The notes below the pieces were generated by a model. The model was not told the origin of the DNA, did not search any database, and saw nothing but the letters and a program-made list of their open reading frames with translations. 64,000 nucleotides of DNA from Chitinophagales bacterium (GTDB lineage: Bacteria; Bacteroidota; Bacteroidia; Chitinophagales; Chitinophagaceae): NCBI GenBank assembly GCA_026936105.1, contig JAIXKI010000031.1, positions 153,740 to 217,739 of the forward strand, in the 5' to 3' direction. A program made the translations under genes and the position numbers. This document shows, piece by piece, positions 28,766 to 37,772 of this stretch (its first letter is position 1; each line of letters begins with the position of its first letter).

Positions 28766-29902
28766 TTAGCGGTAACGGTTATATTTTTTTAAAATGGAGA
28801 TCACTTTTTCTTTAGGTAATTCCTCAACGACCCTTCCGTTTTTCCCTTTCATTGTCCTGGCTGCAAACAAGGAATTGATTATGGCCTGCTCGGTGGCTTC
28901 AATGGCCGCCAGGAATAAAGGAGACAAATCATCATTGAACAATACAGAAGTATTATATAATTTTTCTTTGGGCTCATAGGGAATGCGAACGCCGGGATTT
29001 GAAGAAAAAGCGATCACATAATCTCCGCTCCCATTGCTGGCAATCCCTCCCGTTTTGGCCAGACCCATAAACGCTCTCTTGGCTAGCCTTTCCAGGCTCC
29101 TTGAATCGAGCGGTGCATCGGTGGCCACCACGATCATACAACTTCCATCAGCAGGATCATTCAACTGATCGCTCAGGTAATATTTTCCCAACTCTTTCCC
29201 CACGGGCACACCATCTATCTGCAGCACACCGCCGAAATTCGTCTGCACCAATACCCCAACAGTGTAGCCCCCCGATTTTTCAGGAAGCACTCTCGATGCA
29301 GTGCCGATGCCTCCTTTGAATCCAAAGCATACCGTTCCGGTTCCCGCACCGACATTTCCCTGCTGCACCGTTCCAGATGATGCATTCTTTATGGCTTCCA
29401 GAACATAAGCCTCTTTCACATGCCTTCCACGGATGTCATTGAGGTACCCGTCATTCGTTTCACCCACCACTGCATTCACGCTTTGCACATCCTCATTTCC
29501 TTTTTGCTGCAGTGTGTAAGAGATCACAGCATTCATGGCTGTAGGAACACTCAATGTATTTGTAAGAACAATGGGAGTTTCGATATTTCCCAATTCCATC
29601 ACCTGTGTGCTTCCGGCAAGTTTTCCAAAACCATTGCCTGTAAAAATGGCTGCAGGCACTTTTTTCTGAAAGATATTTCCGCCATGCGGTAAAATGGCGG
29701 TCACTCCGGTGCGTACCGAATCTCCCTGTACCAACGTGTACTGACCTACCATCACTCCTGCAACGTCAGTGATTGCATTGAACTTTCCCTGAGGAAGAAT
29801 GCCGGTCTTCACCGGCGCCACTTCATTATCCGTCTGTTGTGCCATAGGAATCTGAACAGAAAATGAAAAAAGAATTGCAGATACAATTGCCGGTGACTTC
29901 AT
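28766..29902 (-). CDS. P1-family (DmpA-like) aminopeptidase/esterase
   Basis: 378 residues with a signal peptide (ending near PMAQQ). The DmpA/BapA family consists of Ntn-like hydrolases that cut themselves before a serine, which then becomes the nucleophile. The conserved region GGIASNGSGDYVIAFSS is present and supplies the probable cleavage site and nucleophile. Also visible are GVMVGQYTLVQGDSVRTGVTAI at the start and the glycine-rich VGAGTGTVCFGFKGGIG. Substrates are peptides with small or beta-amino N-termini in known members. An exported form fits a peptide-scavenging role alongside the neighbouring peptidases. Confidence 0.87.
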   Translation of the reverse strand: MKSPAIVSAILFSFSVQIPMAQQTDNEVAPVKTGILPQGKFNAITDVAGVMVGQYTLVQGDSVRTGVTAILPHGGNIFQKKVPAAIFTGNGFGKLAGSTQVMELGNIETPIVLTNTLSVPTAMNAVISYTLQQKGNEDVQSVNAVVGETNDGYLNDIRGRHVKEAYVLEAIKNASSGTVQQGNVGAGTGTVCFGFKGGIGTASRVLPEKSGGYTVGVLVQTNFGGVLQIDGVPVGKELGKYYLSDQLNDPADGSCMIVVATDAPLDSRSLERLAKRAFMGLAKTGGIASNGSGDYVIAFSSNPGVRIPYEPKEKLYNTSVLFNDDLSPLFLAAIEATEQAIINSLFAARTMKGKNGRVVEELPKEKVISILKKYNRYR

Positions 29903-30007
29903 TTTTAATTTTTATTGGCAACAGAAACAGGTTTTGTAAAAAAGAACCACTCAGGAATCAATTATTTCAAAAGCAAAAAACGGCTTTTAAAAATTTTCTT
30001 CACTTTA

Positions 30008-32137
30008 CTATTTGTTGATCCCCTCCAGTGTCAAAAGGAAAGCATAATCCCTTGCCACATCTTTCAGGTAATCGAAACGGCCGCTGGCGCCGCCATGACC
30101 GAAATCCATTTCGGTATGCAACAGCAGAATATTCTTGTCCGTTTTCATATCACGCAATTTGGCCACCCATTTTGCCGGTTCAAAATATTGCACCTGGCTG
30201 TCGTGAAGCCCTGTCGTCACCAGGATATTGGGATAGTTTTTCCTTTCCACGTTCTCGTAAGGATTATAACTTTTCATGTACCAATAGGCATCTTCATTTT
30301 TCGGGTTGCCCCATTCATCAAATTCATTGGTCGTGAGCGGAATGCTTTCGTCCAGCATGGTATTGATGACATCCACAAAAGGAACTCCGGCAATCACTCC
30401 ATGCCACAGGCCGGGCGCCATATTGGTAACTGCGCCCATCAGCAAACCTCCTGCACTTCTTCCCATGGCATACAGGTGCGGTGAAGAAGTGTATTTTTCT
30501 TTTATTAAAAATTTTGCGCAGTCAATAAAATCGGTAAAAGTGTTTTTCTTTTTCATCAGCTTGCCATCCAGGTACCATTGTCGTCCCATTTCCTGCCCTC
30601 CCCTGATGTGTGCAATAGCATAAACAAATCCCCGGTTCAGCAAGCTTAAAATATTCATATTAAAAGAAGGATCGGTACTGGAGCCATAACTTCCATAACC
30701 GTAAAGAAGCAAAGGAGCTTCACCATCCTTTTTCAGTCCTTTTTTATAAACAATGGAGATCGGTACCTTAGTGCCATCAGCTGCTACAGCATAGATCCTT
30801 TCATTCTGATAATCGCCTGAATGAAAACCACCACCCACTTCAACTTGTTTTTTCAGTTCTTTAGCATGGCTTACCATATTGTAATCAAAAACGGATGCCG
30901 GGGTGATGAGCGAAGAAAATGCGTATCTCATTTCCTTGCTTCCGTATTCATGGCCTCCCATGATCATTGCTATATAATCGGGCTCGCCAAAATCAATATA
31001 ATGATCGTTGCCTGATTTCAGGTCACGGATCCTGATCTGCGGCAATCCGTCTTTCCTTTCCTGAATGGCCAGAAAATCTTTGAATTCATCAACACCTTCA
31101 AGCAACACATCATTACGATGAGGGATCACATCTTTCCAGTTGTCGGATGAGGTGGAGGTAAGCGGGCATTCCATCAACTTGAAATTCTCGGCGCCGTCTT
31201 TATTTGTCAGAATATAAAACCGGTCATCAACAGGGTAAACAGAATAAAGAACATCTTTCATCCTTGGCTGAAACGTTGTGAATGCCTTTCCCGGGTTGTT
31301 GGCATCGGTCAACAGCCATTCCGAAGAAAGGGTTCCTTCGGAAATAATAAAAATATATTTCTTGTCCTTGGATTTTTCAACCGCTATATAGTTCGTATTA
31401 TCTTTTTCGTGATACACCACCGCATCTTTTGAAACATCACTGCCCAGCTGGTGGCTCTTTATCGTTTCCGATAAAAGAGTAACCGGATTTTTGGAAGTGT
31501 AAAAGATCGTTTTGTTATCATTGGCCCAAACAGGATCACCTTCCGTATTCGGAACTTCGTCTTTCAGTGTTTCTCCTGTCACCAGGTCCTTTACATAAAG
31601 AGTATAGCGCCTGCGGCTGACATTATCCACGCCGTAAGCCAGGTACCTGCTGTCTTCACTTACAGCCAGTCCCGAAACTGCATAATAAGGATGGCCTGCG
31701 GCCATGGCATCTACATCCAGCAGTATCTCTTCAGCAGCATTCATGCTGCCTTTTCTTCTGCAGTATTTATAATATTGTTTTCCTTTTTCCGTACGGGTAT
31801 AATAATAATAACCGTTTTTCAAAACAGGCACACTCTGGTCATCTTCTTTGATGCGGGCTTTCATCTCATCAAAGAGTTTTTGCCTCAGTCCTTCGGTGGG
31901 CTTCATCACCGCATTGAAGTAATCATTCTCTTTGGTTAAATATTCAACTACTTTGGCGCTGTCCGGCCCTTTGCCGAAATAATCATACATCCAGTAATAA
32001 TTATCCAGAACCTTATCACCATGTATCTCTCTCCAGTGAGCTTTCTTTTCAGCTACCGGAGGTGTGGCCTTTCCAAATTGTGCATCAGCAGAAATTGAAG
32101 TAAGCATGATCAAAGAAAAAAGGATTTTATGATTCAT
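30008..32137 (-). CDS. Oligopeptidase B-like S9 serine peptidase (exported)
   Basis: 709 residues with an N-terminal signal peptide (MNHKILFSLIMLTSISADAQ). A seven-bladed propeller (about 70-440) precedes an alpha/beta-hydrolase domain. The nucleophile is S561 in MGRSAGGLLMG, with the aspartate in TGLHDSQVQYFEPAKW and the histidine in MDFGHGGASGRF. The DYYAWL-like entry near the start reads NYYWMYDYF. Oligopeptidase B cuts after Lys or Arg in short peptides. The export signal shows that this copy acts in the periplasm, as is common in Bacteroidota. Confidence 0.92.
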   Translation of the reverse strand: MNHKILFSLIMLTSISADAQFGKATPPVAEKKAHWREIHGDKVLDNYYWMYDYFGKGPDSAKVVEYLTKENDYFNAVMKPTEGLRQKLFDEMKARIKEDDQSVPVLKNGYYYYTRTEKGKQYYKYCRRKGSMNAAEEILLDVDAMAAGHPYYAVSGLAVSEDSRYLAYGVDNVSRRRYTLYVKDLVTGETLKDEVPNTEGDPVWANDNKTIFYTSKNPVTLLSETIKSHQLGSDVSKDAVVYHEKDNTNYIAVEKSKDKKYIFIISEGTLSSEWLLTDANNPGKAFTTFQPRMKDVLYSVYPVDDRFYILTNKDGAENFKLMECPLTSTSSDNWKDVIPHRNDVLLEGVDEFKDFLAIQERKDGLPQIRIRDLKSGNDHYIDFGEPDYIAMIMGGHEYGSKEMRYAFSSLITPASVFDYNMVSHAKELKKQVEVGGGFHSGDYQNERIYAVAADGTKVPISIVYKKGLKKDGEAPLLLYGYGSYGSSTDPSFNMNILSLLNRGFVYAIAHIRGGQEMGRQWYLDGKLMKKKNTFTDFIDCAKFLIKEKYTSSPHLYAMGRSAGGLLMGAVTNMAPGLWHGVIAGVPFVDVINTMLDESIPLTTNEFDEWGNPKNEDAYWYMKSYNPYENVERKNYPNILVTTGLHDSQVQYFEPAKWVAKLRDMKTDKNILLLHTEMDFGHGGASGRFDYLKDVARDYAFLLTLEGINK

Positions 32138-32445
32138 ATTAAAAAAATTAGACCGGATATGGCGAACTTTTAAAGATTCGCTTAACCAATTAAAAAAGAT
32201 AAAATAAAAAAGAGTAATGATCTTTTATTTCTCCTCTCATCTGTTTCAAACCAGGTAAAACCGAAGATAGAAGAAATTTGCAAGAATTCAGGAGACCTGG
32301 CTATTCCGTTGTATTGATCACTATCCCGGTGCTATTTTATAAAGTCTCTTCATTCAGCAAATTACATAGTATTAACACCGGAAAATTTAAAATTCCCCAC
32401 CTTTACCGGATTGAAATCTATTTATAAACTCAAAAACTCGGCATT
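32138..32445. other. Divergent intergenic region
   Basis: 308 bp of AT-rich DNA between the S9 peptidase (minus) and the S10 peptidase (plus). No open frame, repeat or hairpin stands out. The minus-strand TATCTTCG at 32262-32269 is one base from TAnnTTTG and is a possible distant promoter for the S9 gene. Nothing clear was seen for the S10 gene. Confidence 0.5.
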
Positions 32446-33992
32446 ATGAAAAAGATCAAATCTATGCTACTCTTTGCCGGTGCGAGCCTGTTGCTCTATC
32501 CGGAACTCAATGCACAGCCCCCTCAGATGATGCAGCAGGCACAGTCAAAGACCGAAACCACCAAAGCGAAACTACCTAAGTATCCTCCCAATGAAACCAC
32601 TACAGGAACCGTTACCATTGATGGCCAGAAACTGAATTACAAAGCTGTTGCAGGCACCATGCCCTTGCTGGATAATGATGAACAGGATACCACGGCAAGA
32701 ATGTCATTCGTTGCTTATTTCAAAGACGGCGTTACAGACCTTTCCACCCGCCCGGTAACCTTCTTATACAATGGCGGCCGGGATCTTCTACCCTATGGCT
32801 TCACATGGGATCGTTCGGACCTAAAAGAGTGGTAGCTGACGGAACCACTCACTTGCCCGGCCCTCCTTACAAATTAGTGAACAATGATTACAGCCTTCTC
32901 GATGCGACTGACCTTGTGTTCATTGATGCACCAGGCACCGGATTCGGAAGAATTGAAAAAGGAAAAGAAAGTAATTATTACGGAGTGGATCAGGATGCCC
33001 TGGCTTTTTCACAGTTCATTCAGCGCTTCATCACCATCTATGAAAGGTGGAACTCTCCCAAATTTCTGTTCGGAGAAAGTTATGGCACCACAAGATCTGC
33101 CGTACTTGCCAAAATGCTTCAGCAAAACAGTATTGACCTGAATGGAGTGATCCTGCTTTCTCAGATACTCAACTTTGGTTTTTCGGTTGACGGGCCTGCA
33201 AGGGACCCCGGGAACAACAAGCCTTATGAACTTTCATTACCCACTTATGCAGCCACTGCATGGTTTCATAACAAGCTTCCCAACAAAAACAGCAACCTTC
33301 AGGCTTTCCTGAAAGAAGTGGAACAGTTTGCCATGAATGATTATGCACTTGCCCTGGATAAGGGAGCCAAACTGGATGCTGCTTCATTTGATAAAATTGC
33401 CAACCAGCTTCATCAATATATAGGCCTGCCTGTTGATTATATCAAAAAAGCAAACCTCAGAATTGACGGCGGCGAATTTGAACAACAACTTTTATCGGCA
33501 GACGAACTGGCCACCGGTCGTCTTGATACACGATTCAGCGGGCCCATTTCAGATCCGCTGGCTCAGCGTTCTTTCAGCGATCCTCAATCCGATGCAATCA
33601 GCGGCGCTTATGTAGCCCTGCTGAATGATTACATGAGAAAGGAACTGAAGTTCGGAAATACCATGGTGTACCGCCCCAACATTTACGGAAGATCCAACTG
33701 GGATATGAAACACTTCGGTTCTCCCGGCACACTGAATGTAATGGGTGACCTGGCAAGCGCCATGAAAGGAAATCCTTTGATGAAAGTGATGCTGGCTACC
33801 GGTTATTATGACCTGGCCACTCCGTTCTATGAAGGAGTTTATGAACTGGAGCACCTCCCTATCACTTCTGCCCTGCAAAAGAACATCAGCTATGCATTTT
33901 ATGAATCAGGCCACATGGTGTACCTGCATGTGCCTTCATTGAAGAAATTACATGATGATGTAAAACAATTCATCAACAGCAGTTTTAAATAA
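32446..33992 (+). pseudogene. S10-family serine carboxypeptidase, frameshifted
   Basis: The frame from 32446 codes a signal peptide (MKKIKSMLLFAGASLLLYP) and the N-terminal domain up to VTFLYNGG, then loses homology and stops at 32835. A second frame resumes at about 32780 with GSFGPKRV and runs to 33992. Adding one C in GGCGGCCGGG at about 32778 restores the family sequence GGPGSSTLWLHMGSFGP exactly. The second part carries the serine in GESYGTTR, the aspartate in GYYDLATPF and the histidine in ESGHMVYLH. Everything else is intact, so the loss is recent or is an assembly error. The product, if repaired, would have about 515 residues and act outside the cytoplasm. Confidence 0.92.
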
Positions 33993-34025
33993 CTATCCAT
34001 AATATCTCAGATCATTCTTTGATCA

Positions 34026-34056
34026 AAAGCCGGTTCGCAAGGACCGGCTTTTTTTA
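34026..34056 (+). terminator. Rho-independent terminator
   Basis: A 9-bp perfect stem AAAGCCGGT / ACCGGCTTT with an 8-base loop and a T run. It follows the S10 peptidase by 34 bases and separates it from the restriction island. Confidence 0.9.
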
Positions 34057-34142
34057 TTATGCATGAATAACAGAAATGTTCAGAATTACAAGAATCTGAA
34101 ATTGATAATGAGTGATGTCTTGGTATAAAATGCTTATTTTGT

Positions 34143-37100
34143 ATGATTAAATTATGGCGCCATTCAATGACCTTTAATGAAGATTCGAGGGTAAAAATTC
34201 CTGCAATCGTGCATCTGACACGATTGGGATTTACTTATGTGCCTAAGTTTGGCATTACTAATCTTCATGCAGACACTAATATTTTCAAAGACCTGTTTAA
34301 ACAAGGACTTTCAAAGATTAACGGAACTGAGTATTCGGACAGTGAAATTGAAACTTTCCTTTCTGAACTCAATATCCAGCTGGACAATTCAGACCTTGGA
34401 AAAGCATTTTATAAAAGCTTGCAAGGTGACTTTACTTGCAAACTGATTGACTTAGAGAATTTCGACAACAATCTTTTTCATGTTGTAACCGAACTGACTT
34501 ACAAAAATGACGAAGAAGAATTCCGACCTGACATTATTTTGCTCATTAACGGAATGCCTTTGGCTTTCATTGAAGTAAAGAAACCGAACAACCGTGAAGG
34601 AATTTTAGCGGAACGAAACCGAATCAACACCCGATTCAAAAATCCGAAGTTCAAAAAGTTCATGAACATTACTCAGTTGTTGGTTTTCTCCAACAATCAG
34701 GAGTATGACGAAGAAAACATCACACCCATTCAGGGAGCATTTTACGCAACACCCGACCCCGAACATGTAAACTTCAACTGTTTCAGAGAGGAAGACAATT
34801 CAGTAATTCACAATGTTCCGCAAGAGGACAGCGAAATAGAAAAACAAATACTGCTCGACAACAACATTGTTTCCATTCTTGGAACAACGGAATATGAAAC
34901 TGCAAAGGAACTCAACTCCCCTACCAATCGGGTTTTGACTTCGCTGTTTAGCAGACAACGCTTTAAAACTTTGCTTCGCTATGGCTTTGCTTATGTGAAC
35001 ACAGTTACCAACGGAATAACAAAGATTGAAAAGCACATCATGCGTTATCCGCAATTGTTTGCGTCTTTAGCAATCGAGAAAAAGTTAAGTGCAGGAGTTA
35101 AAAAAGGAATCATATGGCATACACAGGGAAGCGGAAAAACCGCTTTGGCTTACTATAATGTATACTACCTGAAAGACTATTATCAGAAACAAAATGTAAT
35201 AGCCAAGTTCTATTTTATAGTTGACCGTTTGGATTTAGCCACTCAAGCCAAAAATGAATTTGAAGCAAGGGGCTTGAAAGTTGAAATGGTAAGTTCCAAA
35301 GATGATTTCATTAAAAACATCAGAACCGCAGGAGCAACAGCAGGAAACACAGGTGCTCAAACCATCACGGTGGTAAACATTCAAAAGTTTTCGGCTGAAT
35401 CCATTTCACAATCTGCCGACTATGATTTGAATATTCAACGGATTTATTTTTTAGATGAAGTTCACCGAAGCTATAATCCGAAAGGTTCTTTCCTATCAAA
35501 TTTAATTGCATCAGACAGACAAGCCGTTTTGATTGGCTTAACTGGCACACCGCTTATTTCACAAGATTATAAGAGCAAGGACATCTTTGGCGATTACTTC
35601 CATAAATACTACTACAACAAATCTATTGCAGACGGCTACACGCTGAAACTTTTGAGAGAAGCCATTGAAACCAAATTCAGGGCTGAAATCAATCAGGTTT
35701 ATGATGAAATTGTAAAGCAAGGGGAGTTTACAAAAAGCCAAATTTTTGCTCATCAGAAATTTGTTGAGCCATTGGTGGATTACATCATTACTGACTTCAA
35801 GAAAAGCAGAGTGTTGCACAACGACCAAAGTATTGGCGGTATGATTGTTTGCGACACTTCCGACCAGGCGAAAATGATTTTTGCTGAAATTCAGAAATAC
35901 AATGAACGTCTGGAATCGCAGCACTCAGTAAACCAAGAGCCACAATCCAATTATAGTATTGCAGCCGAACCAAGAGAGAGTTACTTATCGCCTGAATTAG
36001 CTCCCATTTCAGCCGCTTTGATTTTGCATGATGTGGACACCAAAGAAATCCGTAAGGAACATCAAACCGATTTCAAACAAGGTAAAATTGATTTGTTGGT
36101 GGTTTACAATATGCTGCTTACAGGATTTGATGCCAAGCGACTGAAAAAGCTTTACCTGACCCGTGTTGTAAAAGAACATAACCTTTTGCAGACACTCACA
36201 AGGGTAAACCGACCTTACAAAAATTTCAAATACGGCTATGTGGTTGACTTTGCAGACATCCGCAAAGAGTTTGACAAAACCAACAAGGAATATTTTAAAG
36301 AATTGCAGCAGGAATTGGGTGACGAGACCAAAAACTATTCTAACCTTTTCAAATCAGCAGATGAAATAGATCAGGAAATTCAGGAAATCAAAGAGAAGCT
36401 TTTCCTGTATGATTTTTCAAACCTTGAAGATTTTCAGAAAATAGTCAGCCAGATAACCGACAAGAAGGAGATCACCGAACTGAAAAACTGCCTGGAGAAC
36501 CTGAAAAACTTATACAACATCATCAAAATAATGGGCTACACCGAGCTGTTAGATAAGTTCTCGTTTGACAGGGTGAACAAGTTGTATTATGAAGTGACCA
36601 ACCGGATTGATATCATTAACCTGAAAGAGAACTTAGAAAACGCATCGGACAACACCAATTTACTGAACATAGCACTGGAGAAAATGCAGTTCACCTTTAG
36701 GAAAATTGCCACACATGAATTGCAGATTGCCGACAAATTCAGAAGCGAACTGGAGCGGGCAAGAGTGGAACTGGAATTGAATTTTGACAAGAAAGATCCG
36801 CATTTTATTTCATTGTTTGAAGAGCTGAAACGGATCTTTAAGAAAAAGAATATCGAGGAACTGACTTCCGAGGAAATGGATGAAGCCACGCAAAAACTAA
36901 AAACGATTTACTCAGAGGCACACTCGCTTAACAACAAAGATGCAATGCTGGCTGCCAAATATGAGAACGACACCAAATTTGCCCGCATTCACAAACGCAT
37001 CAAAGAACACAACATGAATGTGTTGAACAGCGATTTGGCATTACACGAAACTTTGCTATTCATTAAACATGAAACCGATAAAACGGTAGTAAACAATCAG

Positions 37101-37250
37101 GCAATACTGAACAATCAGGACTATTTTGCCGAAGCTACCAAACGAACGATTCTGGAAACTTTGGAAGACAAAGGCATCCGCGACCTGAATGTGGTTCACT
37201 TTTTCAACAAAGCTTTGGTCAATGAATATTTGTATCAAAGAGCTATTTAG
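34143..37250 (+). CDS. hsdR: Type I restriction endonuclease subunit R
   Basis: 1035 residues. The N-terminal nuclease domain has the PD-(D/E)XK motif as P129-D130 and E144-x-K146 (FIEVKKPN). The motor has Walker A TQGSGKT (327-333), the Walker B box DEVH (438-441) and LTGTP (467-470), the set needed for ATP-driven translocation before cleavage. The C-terminal helical part binds the methylase core. The start is taken at 34143, and M9 (34167) is a fair alternative. It is the first gene of a co-directional island. A GxxExxY cassette separates it from hsdM, so expression of hsdM may no longer depend on this promoter. Confidence 0.95.
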   Translation: MIKLWRHSMTFNEDSRVKIPAIVHLTRLGFTYVPKFGITNLHADTNIFKDLFKQGLSKINGTEYSDSEIETFLSELNIQLDNSDLGKAFYKSLQGDFTCKLIDLENFDNNLFHVVTELTYKNDEEEFRPDIILLINGMPLAFIEVKKPNNREGILAERNRINTRFKNPKFKKFMNITQLLVFSNNQEYDEENITPIQGAFYATPDPEHVNFNCFREEDNSVIHNVPQEDSEIEKQILLDNNIVSILGTTEYETAKELNSPTNRVLTSLFSRQRFKTLLRYGFAYVNTVTNGITKIEKHIMRYPQLFASLAIEKKLSAGVKKGIIWHTQGSGKTALAYYNVYYLKDYYQKQNVIAKFYFIVDRLDLATQAKNEFEARGLKVEMVSSKDDFIKNIRTAGATAGNTGAQTITVVNIQKFSAESISQSADYDLNIQRIYFLDEVHRSYNPKGSFLSNLIASDRQAVLIGLTGTPLISQDYKSKDIFGDYFHKYYYNKSIADGYTLKLLREAIETKFRAEINQVYDEIVKQGEFTKSQIFAHQKFVEPLVDYIITDFKKSRVLHNDQSIGGMIVCDTSDQAKMIFAEIQKYNERLESQHSVNQEPQSNYSIAAEPRESYLSPELAPISAALILHDVDTKEIRKEHQTDFKQGKIDLLVVYNMLLTGFDAKRLKKLYLTRVVKEHNLLQTLTRVNRPYKNFKYGYVVDFADIRKEFDKTNKEYFKELQQELGDETKNYSNLFKSADEIDQEIQEIKEKLFLYDFSNLEDFQKIVSQITDKKEITELKNCLENLKNLYNIIKIMGYTELLDKFSFDRVNKLYYEVTNRIDIINLKENLENASDNTNLLNIALEKMQFTFRKIATHELQIADKFRSELERARVELELNFDKKDPHFISLFEELKRIFKKKNIEELTSEEMDEATQKLKTIYSEAHSLNNKDAMLAAKYENDTKFARIHKRIKEHNMNVLNSDLALHETLLFIKHETDKTVVNNQAILNNQDYFAEATKRTILETLEDKGIRDLNVVHFFNKALVNEYLYQRAI

Positions 37251-37253
37251 AGT

Positions 37254-37276
37254 TTAACCACAGAGTTACACGGAGT
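37254..37276 (+). repeat. Left terminal inverted repeat of the GxxExxY cassette
   Basis: 23 bp running from TTAACCACAG to ACACGGAGT, four bases after the hsdR stop. It is the perfect reverse complement of 37723-37745. A second near-identical copy lies in direct orientation at 37281-37303. Confidence 0.9.
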
Positions 37277-37280
37277 GGGT

Positions 37281-37303
37281 TTAAACACAGAGTTACACGG
37301 AGT
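37281..37303 (+). repeat. Second left repeat copy
   Basis: This is a direct copy of the repeat at 37254-37276, differing at one position (AAACACAG for AACCACAG). It ends 5 bases before the GxxExxY start codon, so it also forms the leader of that gene. Confidence 0.85.
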
Positions 37304-37308
37304 AGATT

Positions 37309-37689
37309 ATGAATTTTACAGAGATTAACCATATAACTGAGCAGATTTTGAAATGTGCTTTTAAGGTACATTCTGAATTGGGTCCGGGGCTTTTGGAAAG
37401 CGCTTATGAAGAATGTCTATACTATGAATTGAAACAATCAGGGCTGTTTGTTGAAAAGCAAAAGGCATTACCGCTGGTTTATCATGAAGTGAGGCTGGAT
37501 GCAGGATACAGAATTGACTTATTGGTGGAGAATAAGGTGGTGATTGAAATAAAAGCTGTGGAAGCGTTTACAGATGTACATACTGCACAACTGCTTACTT
37601 ACCTTAAACTATCAAAATGCAAAATCGGATTACTTTTAAATTTTAATGTAGCATCGCTAAAAAATGGAATTAAACGATTAGCCAATTAA
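37309..37689 (+). CDS. GxxExxY protein (PD-(D/E)XK-like)
   Basis: 126 residues, the family's usual length. The naming motif is GLLESAY (G..E..Y), and the predicted nuclease core shows D in RIDLLVENK and ExK in VIEIKAVEA. The family is small, often multicopy within a genome and of unknown function. A nuclease role is only a fold-based prediction. The gene lies between hsdR and hsdM. It is enclosed by inverted repeats that begin 4 bases after the hsdR stop and end 27 bases before the hsdM start, which suggests it moved in as a unit. Confidence 0.88.
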   Translation: MNFTEINHITEQILKCAFKVHSELGPGLLESAYEECLYYELKQSGLFVEKQKALPLVYHEVRLDAGYRIDLLVENKVVIEIKAVEAFTDVHTAQLLTYLKLSKCKIGLLLNFNVASLKNGIKRLAN

Positions 37690-37722
37690 CCCTCTGTGTT
37701 ACTCTGTGAAACTCTGTGCAGC

Positions 37723-37745
37723 ACTCCGTGTAACTCTGTGGTTAA
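37723..37745 (-). repeat. Right terminal inverted repeat of the GxxExxY cassette
   Basis: 23 bp, a perfect reverse complement of 37254-37276. Just left of it (37690-37722) are decayed copies of the same unit (CTCTGTGTTACTCTGTGAAA). No clear target-site duplication was seen outside the pair. Confidence 0.9.
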
Positions 37746-37772
37746 TAAGTGTAACTCTCTAAAAAAACAAGC

